Origin: Marinobacterium mangrovicola
GTDB taxonomy: Bacteria; Pseudomonadota; Gammaproteobacteria; Pseudomonadales; Balneatricaceae
Direction of reading: 5' to 3'
DNA: 64,000 nucleotides
Assembly (NCBI RefSeq): GCF_004339595.1
Contig: NZ_SMFU01000008.1
Location: 62,001-126,000, forward strand
Shown here piece by piece: positions 52,348 to 59,774 of the stretch. The translations under genes were made by a program, and so were the position numbers. Each line of letters begins with the position of its first letter. Positions within the stretch are counted from its first letter, which is position 1. The notes under the pieces were generated by a model. It was not told the origin of the DNA and did no database searches. It saw only the letters and a list, made by a program, of their open reading frames with translations.

Positions 52348-53895
52348 TCAGAGCTCCTCACCTAGCAGGGTGCTGGCGCGGGCAGCATTGGTCTGCACGG
52401 CGGTGCGTACATGGTAGAAGGCGAGGCCGCGCAGACCGCCCAGCTCCTGGCCGCCACCGGCCCGGCCCGGACCACCGTGGTTACACATCGGCATCACGTT
52501 GCCGTGGCCGGAGTGGCTGCGGGCGATGCTGTCATCGACGATCAGCAGACGGCCGTGGCTTGAGGCCAGTTCGGTCACGGCGCTGATGGCAAAGCCGTCA
52601 TCGTTGCTGAATACGGAGCTGACCAGCGAGCCACCGCCGCGACGCACCAGGTCGAAGAGCTGGGCGTCATCGTCGTAAGGCAGTAGCGTGGCCACCGGGC
52701 CGAACACTTCGGTCTCATGCACCAGGCTGGCCTCGGCCGGGTTGGCGCAGAGCATCAATTTCGGGGTGAAATAGTACCCGCCCGCTTCGCCATCGATGCT
52801 GCCGGAATCGCCCTCAAAGACCAGCTCGCATTCGCCGGCGAGGCGAGTGCTGCCTTCGATAGCGGCGGTTTTCTGGGCTGCGCTCACCAAAGGCCCCAGG
52901 GTGACGCCTTCCCGTTTAGGATCGCCGGCTTTGGCTTTAGCAAGCTTCGCGATCAGCGCACTCTGTGCGGCTTCAAGCTGGGAGCGGGGCACAAAGATAC
53001 GGCGGATGGCGGTGCACTTCTGGCCAGCCTTGATGGTCATCTCGCGGGAAACTTCGTGAATGAAGGATTTGAAACCGTTGGATTCCGCATCCAGGTCGGG
53101 GCCAAGAATCGACGAGTTGATGCTGTCCGCCTCGGCGTTGAAGCGCACGTTCTCGCTGATCATGCGCGGATGGCTCGCCAGCGCTGCGGCTGTTTCCGCA
53201 GAGCCTGTGAAGGCGACCGCATCCTGGCCGGTGATGTGATCGAGGATATCGCGACCGCCACCGGCAACCAGGCTGATGGCGCCCGGCGGCAGAATCTCGG
53301 CATCGACGATATCCTTCACCATGGCATAGGCCACCGGCAGCGTGGAGGTCGCCGGCTTGATCAGCATGGGGACGCCGGAAAGCAGCGCCACGGCCACTTT
53401 CTCCAGCATCCCCCAGCCGGGGAAGTTGAAGGCGTTGATATGTACGGCAACGCCGCGCAGCGGTGTCATCAGGTGCACGGCGCGGAAGTTTTCATCCTTG
53501 GTGACCTGCTCGGCGGCACCATCGGTGAGCCAGTGACGCTCGCCCAGCCCCTTGGCTAGCGACGCGTAATATTTCACCGTGCCGATACCACCCTCCACAT
53601 CGAGAAAAGTGTCCATCTCGGTGGCGCCGTTGTTACGGTAGCTGAGATCGGCGTAGTGCTCTTTGTTGGCCTCCAGGGTCTTGGCGATGCTGCGCAGCAG
53701 CTGGCCGCGTTCGGCATAGCTGAGTTTTCGCAGGGCGCTGCCGCCCTCGCTGCGGGCGTATTCCATCGCCTGGCCCATGTCCGCGGAACAGGCGGCAACT
53801 TCACCCATCTCCGACCCATCCAGGGCGCAGTAAACTTTTGCAGCAAGATCGCCGTTGTCCTGCCATTGGCCCGAGAGATAGCTACTGATACGCAT
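52348..53895 (-). CDS. boxD: 3,4-didehydroadipyl-CoA semialdehyde dehydrogenase BoxD
   Basis: BoxD oxidises the BoxC product, 3,4-didehydroadipyl-CoA semialdehyde, to the acid with NADP. The 515-residue single ALDH domain resembles the PaaZ N-terminal half; the base is Glu255 (NAEADSIN) and the nucleophile Cys294 (AGQKCTAIRR). Substrate-specific motifs HINAFNFPGWGMLEK and PATSTLPVAYAM are typical of PaaZ/BoxD and there is no hydratase domain, so BoxD is the better name. It lies 17 bp after the hydrolase gene and 2 bp before paaG. Confidence 0.9.
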   Translation of the reverse strand: MRISSYLSGQWQDNGDLAAKVYCALDGSEMGEVAACSADMGQAMEYARSEGGSALRKLSYAERGQLLRSIAKTLEANKEHYADLSYRNNGATEMDTFLDVEGGIGTVKYYASLAKGLGERHWLTDGAAEQVTKDENFRAVHLMTPLRGVAVHINAFNFPGWGMLEKVAVALLSGVPMLIKPATSTLPVAYAMVKDIVDAEILPPGAISLVAGGGRDILDHITGQDAVAFTGSAETAAALASHPRMISENVRFNAEADSINSSILGPDLDAESNGFKSFIHEVSREMTIKAGQKCTAIRRIFVPRSQLEAAQSALIAKLAKAKAGDPKREGVTLGPLVSAAQKTAAIEGSTRLAGECELVFEGDSGSIDGEAGGYYFTPKLMLCANPAEASLVHETEVFGPVATLLPYDDDAQLFDLVRRGGGSLVSSVFSNDDGFAISAVTELASSHGRLLIVDDSIARSHSGHGNVMPMCNHGGPGRAGGGQELGGLRGLAFYHVRTAVQTNAARASTLLGEEL

Positions 53896-53912
53896 ACTGG
53901 CTCCTTGAGGTT

Positions 53913-54698
53913 TTAAACTGTCTGGTATTTGCTGATGAATCCGCTGATGGCGCCGATCAGTTCGGCGGGCGCATCGCGATGAATGGCGTGGCGGCAGTTG
54001 GGCAGAAGTACCGGTTCACAGGCGCCTCCGGCCTGTCTGCAGATCGCGTTGATCTGGTCGGTGGTGCCGTATTCGTCGTTTTCACCCTGCACCGCCATCA
54101 GAGGCACACGGATGCCGGGGAGGTATTCCTCGATGTTCCATGCCATGAAGTCAGGGTGCAGCCAGGCCTGGTTCCAGCCCCAGAACGCCACGTCCACGTT
54201 GTCGCCGTGGTAGCGCGCCAGAGAATCCCGTAACCCGCCCTGTTCGTAGACCTCTTTGGCCTGCTCGATGCTGGCCACGCAGACCGGTTCATTGAACACA
54301 TGGGCGGCCAGGGTGATGACGCCGCTGATGCGGGGATCGGCACAGGAGCCGGCATGGATCAGCGCGATCGAACCGCCATCGCTGTGGCCCACCAGCATCA
54401 GCTTTTTATAGTCGAGACTGGCCAGAATTTTCGGTAGCCAGACCTCGGCTTCCTCATGCATGTAGCTCAGCGGGCGTGGCACCTTCACCGGGGAGGAGTC
54501 GCCGTAACCTGCGCGGCTGTACGCCACCACATCCATGCCGGTGGCATCGGCCAGTGCCTGGGGAAAGTTTTTCCACAGGGCGACACAGCCCAGACCTTCA
54601 TGCAGAAGTACAAAGGCGCTGTCAGGAAACAGGTAGGCTTCAGGCGTGAATACCCTGGTTTCGTGGCGGCGGCCATCGATATCGATAAACATGCTCAC
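53913..54698 (-). CDS. Alpha/beta hydrolase of the benzoate cluster
   Basis: A 261-residue alpha/beta hydrolase. The nucleophile elbow is VGHSDGGSIA (Ser106), with Asp in QGENDEYG and the histidine in PNCRHAIHRD completing the triad. Related genes are found in box clusters of other proteobacteria, where the product is thought to remove unwanted lactones or CoA esters, but the exact reaction is unproven. It overlaps the benzoate-CoA ligase gene by 4 bp, so the two are translated together. Function is otherwise unknown. Confidence 0.85.
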   Translation of the reverse strand: MSMFIDIDGRRHETRVFTPEAYLFPDSAFVLLHEGLGCVALWKNFPQALADATGMDVVAYSRAGYGDSSPVKVPRPLSYMHEEAEVWLPKILASLDYKKLMLVGHSDGGSIALIHAGSCADPRISGVITLAAHVFNEPVCVASIEQAKEVYEQGGLRDSLARYHGDNVDVAFWGWNQAWLHPDFMAWNIEEYLPGIRVPLMAVQGENDEYGTTDQINAICRQAGGACEPVLLPNCRHAIHRDAPAELIGAISGFISKYQTV

Positions 54699-56290
54699 TC
54701 TTCCAGCTGACGCAGTTTGAAACGCTGGATCTTGCCGGTGGCGGTCTTCGGCAGCTCCTCGACATAGACAAACCAGCGCGGGTACTTATAGGGCGCCAGC
54801 TGCGATTTAACGAAATCCTTCAGCTCGGCGTTGAGCTCGTCGCTGGCCTCGAAACCTTCGTTGAGCACGATGTAGGCCTTGGGCTTGATCAGCTCATCTT
54901 CCTGTTTGGCACCGATGACCGCTGCTTCCAGCACCGCCGGATGCTGGATCAGCGTGGCTTCCACTTCAGCGGGTGAGACGTAGATGCCGCTGACCTTGAG
55001 CATGTCATCGCTGCGACCGGCATAGACGTAGGATCCCTCGTCGTTGATGTAGTACTTGTCGCCGCTGTGGGTCCAGCGTCCCTTGAAGGTGGCGGTGGTT
55101 TTGCCGCGGTTATTCCAGTACATGATGGCGCTGCTGGGGCCTGATACCTCCAGGTCGCCGATCTCGCCCTTGGGTACCTCGTTGCCGTCGATATCCACCA
55201 GACGGATCTCGTAACCGGGTACCGGTGTGCCGGTGGTGCCCGGGCGCACATCGTCGATACGGTTGGAAAGATAGACATGCAGCATCTCGGTGGAGCCGAT
55301 GCCGTCGATGATTTCGGTGCCAAAGGCGTTGCGCCAGCGGGTCTGCAGCTCTGCCGGCAGTGCTTCGCCGGCGGAGGTGCCGATGCGAATCGCCAGCTCC
55401 TCTTTATTGGGGATCTCCTTGGAGGCGAGCATGCCGGCGTAAAGTGTAGGCACGCCACAGAACACCGTAGGCTGGTGTTCGACCAGACGCTTGAACACCG
55501 CATCAGGTGTGGGGCGTTCCGCCATCAGGACGGTGGTAGCGCCAAATGCCAGCGGAAAGCTCAGGGCGTTGCCGAGTCCGTAGGCGAAGAACAGTTTCGC
55601 TGCGGAGAAGATACGGTCGTTTTCGTCGATCTTGAGAATCTGGCGGCCGAACAATTCGGCGGTGTAGATCATTGAGGAGTGGATATGGACTGTGCCTTTT
55701 GGGGCGCCGGTGGAGCCGGAAGAGTAGAGCCAGAAACAGGGATCGTCGCTGGTGGTGGCCGGGCTCTCAAACTGATCGCTGCCGCGCTCCTCAAGCTGAT
55801 GGATTGATATATGGCTGTCGATCCCTTTCTTGTCCGCGATGATCAGTGCTTCCAGAGTGGGGATCTCTTCCAGAAAGGGCTCGAACTCATCGCAGAGATG
55901 CGGGGAGATCACCGCCACCTTGGCGCGGCAGTCCCTGAGCATGTAGGCGTAATCTTTAGGTGTCAGCAGGGTGTTGACCGCCACCGGAACCACGCCGGCC
56001 TTGATGGCGCCAAGAAAGGCTACCGGCCAGTCGATGCTATCCAGAGCACAAAGAAACAGGCGCTGCTCCTGCAGCAGTCCGAGTGAGGCTAGGGCGGAAC
56101 CAAAACGGTTGGAGCGACGGTCGAGCTCGCCGTAGGTGCATTCACCGTTATCGTCGATGTAAGCCAGTTTGTCGCTGCGACCGGCCTGGATATTTCTTTC
56201 CATCAGGTCGCGGGCGGCGTTGTAGATACGCGGTATATCGATTTCAGGGGGAGTCTGCGTGTGATCACACACGCTGATAGCGTTTGCCAT
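54695..56290 (-). CDS. bclA: Benzoate-CoA ligase
   Basis: The ligase activates benzoate with ATP and CoA to benzoyl-CoA, the first step. The 531-residue ANL-family protein has the AMP-binding motif YSSGSTGAPKGTVHIHS, the adenine-binding GIGSTEMLHVYLSN, and the C-terminal lysine in LPKTATGKIQRF. The GSTEMLHV segment is the form typical of BadA/BclA-type benzoate ligases. The start ATG at 56290 is preceded by an A-rich motif. It lies 51 bp after the DUF4863 gene in the same transcript. Confidence 0.94.
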   Translation of the reverse strand: MANAISVCDHTQTPPEIDIPRIYNAARDLMERNIQAGRSDKLAYIDDNGECTYGELDRRSNRFGSALASLGLLQEQRLFLCALDSIDWPVAFLGAIKAGVVPVAVNTLLTPKDYAYMLRDCRAKVAVISPHLCDEFEPFLEEIPTLEALIIADKKGIDSHISIHQLEERGSDQFESPATTSDDPCFWLYSSGSTGAPKGTVHIHSSMIYTAELFGRQILKIDENDRIFSAAKLFFAYGLGNALSFPLAFGATTVLMAERPTPDAVFKRLVEHQPTVFCGVPTLYAGMLASKEIPNKEELAIRIGTSAGEALPAELQTRWRNAFGTEIIDGIGSTEMLHVYLSNRIDDVRPGTTGTPVPGYEIRLVDIDGNEVPKGEIGDLEVSGPSSAIMYWNNRGKTTATFKGRWTHSGDKYYINDEGSYVYAGRSDDMLKVSGIYVSPAEVEATLIQHPAVLEAAVIGAKQEDELIKPKAYIVLNEGFEASDELNAELKDFVKSQLAPYKYPRWFVYVEELPKTATGKIQRFKLRQLEE

Positions 56291-56341
56291 GATTAGAACC
56301 CTACTTATTTTTATATCGTCTTAAACAGGCGTGGCAGGTGA

Positions 56342-56809
56342 TCAGTTACGCGTGAACTCGATAGCACCTTCCGGGAGTAGATAGAGCACAAAGGCTTCGC
56401 CACCGGTGACGGTGGGTTTGTGGGCTGACCCTGGTGGATAGACCTTCCAGCCCTCAGAGGTGCCATCAAAGGCGGCGCCATCGGTGAGAGGGAGGATCAG
56501 GTCGATCTCGCCATTGGGGTGGGCGTGATGAGGTCCGACAACGTCTTTCATCAGGACAATATCGACGCTGAGGTTATGCAGGTCAGCGGACGGTTTGATA
56601 ACGCGGCCAAAACGGATGCCGCCGGCCTCGTGCTGGCAGATCCAGCCCTCTTCGGTGCCGCGGTTGCAGATGGAGAGGAGGTTTTGATACCACTCGCCGT
56701 CGTGGGGGAAGTGGGTGTTCAGTTCGTCAGCCAGTGCAGGATCAATGGTTTTACCGTTGATAAAATTGGCCACAGGCTCGATCAGATCGTGCAGTAGTTG
56801 GGTGCTCAT
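56342..56809 (-). CDS. DUF4863 (PnbB-like, cupin-type) protein
   Basis: A 155-residue protein (ATG at 56809, MSTQLLHDLIEPVANFIN) of the DUF4863 family, whose one characterised relative that I recall is the p-hydroxylaminobenzoate lyase PnbB. The metal-binding look of GPHHAHPNGEIDLILPLTDG and the following beta-rich region suggest a cupin-like fold. It is the first gene after a strong sigma-70 promoter and is co-transcribed with benzoate-CoA ligase, an arrangement I believe is common in box clusters. Its role in benzoyl-CoA metabolism is unknown; the PnbB-like activity is an inference. Confidence 0.75.
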   Translation of the reverse strand: MSTQLLHDLIEPVANFINGKTIDPALADELNTHFPHDGEWYQNLLSICNRGTEEGWICQHEAGGIRFGRVIKPSADLHNLSVDIVLMKDVVGPHHAHPNGEIDLILPLTDGAAFDGTSEGWKVYPPGSAHKPTVTGGEAFVLYLLPEGAIEFTRN

Positions 56810-56855
56810 AGACTCAGCTCTTGTATTATTTTTCTGGTTCGCGCTGGTATCACTG

Positions 56856-56914
56856 TGCAATGTGAATTGATTTATAGTGCATAATCGTAATTTGTGTCAA
56901 TGCATGATAATGCA
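56856..56914 (-). promoter_or_regulatory. Promoter of the DUF4863-bclA operon with TGCA repeats
   Basis: On the - strand TTGACA (56900-56895) and TATAAA (56876-56871) are separated by 18 bp, a near-consensus sigma-70 promoter pointing into the DUF4863-bclA operon. TGCA occurs at 56856, 56878, 56901 and 56911; the last two form TGCA-N6-TGCA, the direct repeat described for BzdR operators. The sites surround the -35 and -10, as a repressor operator would. Confidence 0.75.
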
Positions 56915-57715
56915 TCATTTGCCGCTGTAGCTTGCAGGCCGTTTCTCCCTGAATGCGGCAATACCCTCCTGTTTATCAGTGCTGGAGAGCAGTTTTGCGA
57001 ACTCCTCGCGCTCAATCATCAGACCCTGATCCAGGAGCTGATCTGAAGCGGCATTGACTGCACGCTTGATGCTGGCCGTCGCAAGGGGCGCTTTTTTACT
57101 GATCAGTCCGGCTACTTCGAGACTGCGTTCCAGTGTCAGTTCCGGTTCACAGAGTTCAGTGACCAAGCCGATATTCAGAGCTTCTGAAGCGTTAATAAAC
57201 TCTCCTGTCAGTATCCAGCGCATCGCTTTCGCCTTGCCGGCAAGCTGGGTCAGGCGCTGGGTACCGCCGGCCCCCGGCAGTATCGCCAAGTTCACTTCCG
57301 GCTGGCCGAACTGAGCGTTATTGCCCGCAATCAGGAAGTCACAGAGCATCGCCAGCTCGTTGCCGCCGCCCAGACAGAAGCCGTTTATCGCACCGATCAG
57401 TGGTTTGTTAAGCGAGCGGATTACGGCCCAGTGCTGGTTGCGTGGATCCGTGGCGACCATCTCGCCAGTCTTGTTTGCCAGCTCATCGATATCGGCGCCA
57501 GCGGCAAAGGCACGGTCGCTGCCGGTGATTACCATCACCGCAACGCTGGGGTCCTGGTCTGCCGTTGTCAGTGCGTCGGCGATCTGACCGAGCATGGCGT
57601 TTGACAGGGCGTTCAGTTCCCGTGGCCGGTTCAGCTGGATAAGAAGCACCGCCTCCTGTTGCATGAACAGGAGGTTGGGGAAGCGTTCGGCAGAGTAGGG
57701 CGACTGGGCCGTCAT
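56915..57715 (-). CDS. paaF: Enoyl-CoA hydratase, PaaF-like
   Basis: A crotonase-fold hydratase of 266 residues, with GSDRAFAAGADIDELANKTG, GAINGFCLGGGNELAMLCD and VNLAILPGAGGTQRL carrying the oxyanion hole and catalytic glutamates. It should hydrate 2,3-didehydroadipyl-CoA to 3-hydroxyadipyl-CoA, the step between PaaG and PaaH. A separate promoter with TATATT lies upstream and the DUF4863 promoter begins immediately after its stop codon, so it is its own transcription unit at the head of the cluster. Confidence 0.88.
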   Translation of the reverse strand: MTAQSPYSAERFPNLLFMQQEAVLLIQLNRPRELNALSNAMLGQIADALTTADQDPSVAVMVITGSDRAFAAGADIDELANKTGEMVATDPRNQHWAVIRSLNKPLIGAINGFCLGGGNELAMLCDFLIAGNNAQFGQPEVNLAILPGAGGTQRLTQLAGKAKAMRWILTGEFINASEALNIGLVTELCEPELTLERSLEVAGLISKKAPLATASIKRAVNAASDQLLDQGLMIEREEFAKLLSSTDKQEGIAAFREKRPASYSGK

Positions 57716-57763
57716 AGGGAAACTCCATCACTTTTTATGGTTGTATTTGTGTACGGAAGATGA

Positions 57764-57773
57764 AATATAGTAC
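57764..57773 (-). promoter_or_regulatory. Possible paaF promoter -10 element
   Basis: TATATT (- strand, 57769-57764) sits just after TAC in GTACTATATT, matching the TGCACTATA(A/T) element at the boxC and DUF4863 promoters except TGTA for TGCA. No good -35 is visible, so the call rests on the shared pattern and on its place between the divergent paaF and paaY genes. Confidence 0.4.
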
Positions 57774-57812
57774 ATGTTAGAGTGTCGAATAAACTCAAGG
57801 ATAATAAGAACT

Positions 57813-58421
57813 ATGCCTTTCTATCGACTCGACGGGGTTACGCCCGTTGTAGATCCCTCCTCCTATGTGCATCCAACCGCCGTCATCATCGGTGATGTCA
57901 TTATCGGCCCGCACTGCTATATCGGCCCGCTGGCCAGCCTGCGTGGTGACTTCGGCCCGATCCGTCTGGGATATGGTGTGAATATTCAGGATGCCTGCGT
58001 GGTACACAGCTTTCAGGACCTGACTGTTCAGGTTGATGACTACGCCCATATAGGTCATGGAGCTACGCTGCATGGCTGTCAGATCCGCTCCGGTGCCATG
58101 GTGGGCATGAGCGCCACTGTCATGGACAAGGCTGAAATAGGCGAGCGCTGCTTTGTCGCCGCCCACAGCTTTGTCAAAACCGGCGATCGATTTGAGGCGG
58201 GGCAGATGATTATGGGCACTCCCGCCAAGGCGGTACGAGCGTTGGCCGAAGAGGAGATGGCCTGGAAGCACTCGGGTACCGAGGCCTACATCGAACTGGC
58301 CGATCGCTGCTTGCGATCCTGTGTCGAAACCGCACCGCTAAGCCAGGTTGAGGAAAACCGGCCCAGCATCCATTTCGACACCAAGGTAGCCACCAAGCAG
58401 GACACACTCAATAACAACTAA
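57813..58421 (+). CDS. paaY: PaaY-type gamma-carbonic-anhydrase thioesterase
   Basis: PaaY is a hexapeptide-repeat protein of the gamma-carbonic-anhydrase family that hydrolyses dead-end CoA esters in phenylacetate catabolism. The 202-residue protein (ATG 57813, MPFYRLDGVTPVVDPSSYVHP) shows the left-handed helix repeats, the NIQDACVVHSF region and the metal-binding AHIGHGATLHG, closely following E. coli PaaY. It is divergent from paaF; an AAGGATAATAAGAACT leader precedes the ATG. Upstream ATG 57774 is not conserved. Confidence 0.9.
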   Translation: MPFYRLDGVTPVVDPSSYVHPTAVIIGDVIIGPHCYIGPLASLRGDFGPIRLGYGVNIQDACVVHSFQDLTVQVDDYAHIGHGATLHGCQIRSGAMVGMSATVMDKAEIGERCFVAAHSFVKTGDRFEAGQMIMGTPAKAVRALAEEEMAWKHSGTEAYIELADRCLRSCVETAPLSQVEENRPSIHFDTKVATKQDTLNNN

Positions 58422-58437
58422 TTCGGAGGTGCATCCA

Positions 58438-59466
58438 ATGGGACTCAACACTCTGGGCGGTCAGCCCGTCTCCAAACTCTGCCTGGGCACCATGACCTGG
58501 GGCGAACAGAACACTGAAGCCGAAGCGCATTCGCAGATCGACTTCGCGCTGGAACGCGGAATCAATTTCATGGATACCGCGGAGATGTATCCGGTGCCGC
58601 CGGTGGCGGAAACCGCGGGGCGCAGCGAGGAGTACATCGGCAGCTGGATCGAGAAATCCGGCAAGCGCGACCGCTGGATCATCGCCAGCAAGGCGGCAGG
58701 TCCGGGCCGCGCCCTGGAATACATGCGCGGTGGTCCCAAGCATACCCGAGACCAGTTGAAGGCAGCGGTCGACGCCAGCCTGAAGCGGCTGAAAACCGAT
58801 TATCTCGATCTCTATCAGCTGCATTGGCCTGACCGGAACACCAATATCTTTGGCCAGCTGGGGTATCGCCATAAAGAGATCGATGAAACCCCGGTGGATG
58901 AGATTCTGCGCGGGCTTCAGGACCTGGTGCAGTCCGGTAAGATCCGCGCCTTTGGCCTTTCCAACGAGAATCCCTGGGGCGTGATGAAGTTTCTGCATTA
59001 CGCCGAGGTAGAGGGGCTGCCCAGGGCAGAGACGGTGCAGAACCCTTACAGCCTGCTCAACCGGACCTATGAGAGCGGGCTGGCCGAGATATCCCATCGC
59101 GAGGATATCGGTCTGATGGCCTATTCGCCGCTGGCGTTCGGCATGCTGAGCGGCAAATACCGTCATGGTCAGCAACCGGAAAACGCCCGCCTGACCCTGT
59201 TTGAGCGTTTCGCCCGTTACTCGGGGCCGGAGGCGGTTGCGGCAACCGAAAAATACTGTCTTCTGGCAGAACAGAACGGCTTGAACCCGGCGCAGATGGC
59301 GTTGGCGTTCGTAAACAGCCGACCGTTTCTACTGTCGACCATTATCGGCGCTACCTCACTCGAACAGCTCGAAATCAATATCGGCAGCCTCGATGTTGAA
59401 CTGGATCAGGATCTCTTAAAAGCCATTGAGGCAATCCATCGGGGCTTTCCGAATCCGGCTCCTTAG
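58438..59466 (+). CDS. Aldo/keto reductase, Tas-like
   Basis: An NADP(H)-dependent aldo/keto reductase of 342 residues. ATG 58438 has a GGAGGTG ribosome site at the proper distance; an in-frame GTG at 58429 is unlikely. The family pattern GTMTWGEQNTEAEAHSQIDFA and MDTAEMYPVPPV, the DYLDLYQLHWPD segment with LGLSNE-like AFGLSNENPWG and the NADP-binding IIGATSLEQLE are present. It follows paaY by 16 bp, in the same transcript. A link to benzoate metabolism (for instance reduction of aromatic aldehydes) is only possible, not shown. Confidence 0.88.
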   Translation: MGLNTLGGQPVSKLCLGTMTWGEQNTEAEAHSQIDFALERGINFMDTAEMYPVPPVAETAGRSEEYIGSWIEKSGKRDRWIIASKAAGPGRALEYMRGGPKHTRDQLKAAVDASLKRLKTDYLDLYQLHWPDRNTNIFGQLGYRHKEIDETPVDEILRGLQDLVQSGKIRAFGLSNENPWGVMKFLHYAEVEGLPRAETVQNPYSLLNRTYESGLAEISHREDIGLMAYSPLAFGMLSGKYRHGQQPENARLTLFERFARYSGPEAVAATEKYCLLAEQNGLNPAQMALAFVNSRPFLLSTIIGATSLEQLEINIGSLDVELDQDLLKAIEAIHRGFPNPAP

Positions 59467-59491
59467 GCTGATTCACTGATAATTCCCATAT

Positions 59492-59536
59492 AGCGCCAGT
59501 CCCTGCTTATATCGAGGCTGGTGCTGCTGATTTTTT
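59492..59536 (+). terminator. Probable terminator after the aldo/keto reductase
   Basis: AGCGCCAG pairs with CTGGTGCT (one G-T wobble) across an 18-nt loop and is followed by GCTGATTTTTT, 26 bp after the stop codon. Moderately stable because of the large loop. Confidence 0.6.
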
Positions 59537-59605
59537 AAGTCTTCTGAACTCGTCTCTTTTTGATTTTCGTATAAACCTGAGATTTTTATCCTGCGTGTTT
59601 TATCT

Positions 59606-59643
59606 GTCTCAGAATGAGACGCTGCAATGAGACACCTGTCTCA
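59606..59643 (+). promoter_or_regulatory. Two palindromic activator sites (UAS)
   Basis: GTCTCAGAATGAGAC (59606-59620) and TGAGACACCTGTCTCA (59628-59643) are both perfect palindromes built from the same half-site TGAGAC(A), with centres about 22 bp (two helix turns) apart. They lie 75-112 bp upstream of the sigma-54 -24 element, the normal place for a sigma-54 enhancer-binding protein such as a Fis-type-HTH activator; its gene is not in the window. Confidence 0.8.
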
Positions 59644-59717
59644 AACCGAGATAACCGACATGGATAAATAACTGCAAATTTTTTATAACCAGATGAAAAT
59701 TAAAAGTTTTTACTGAA

Positions 59718-59735
59718 CGGCACAGAACCTGCTTT
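59718..59735 (+). promoter_or_regulatory. Sigma-54 (RpoN) promoter
   Basis: CGGCACAGAACCTGCTTT has the invariant GG (59719-59720) and GC (59731-59732) with the exact 10-bp spacing and the GGCAC and TGCTTT flanks of the -24/-12 consensus. It points to the operon that starts 40 bp downstream at 59775, so the transcription start should be near 59744. Confidence 0.88.
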
Positions 59736-59774
59736 TTACTGACGGCCAAACAACAAATATAAAAAGGTTAAACA

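Larger units (their letters stand above)
59467..59774. other. Regulatory region before the alcohol oxidation operon
   Basis: These 308 bp contain the aldo/keto reductase terminator, two palindromic upstream sites (59606-59643), an AT-rich stretch (about 59650-59715), a sigma-54 promoter (59718-59735) and a leader carrying AACAACAA (59749-59756) before the ribosome site AAAAAGG. No gene is supported here. Confidence 0.7.

Noticed and set aside
57795-58271. Antisense frame opposite paaY and others like it opposite boxA, boxB and pyrG
   Set aside because: All lie fully within confidently identified genes and show no domain, signal or ribosome site.
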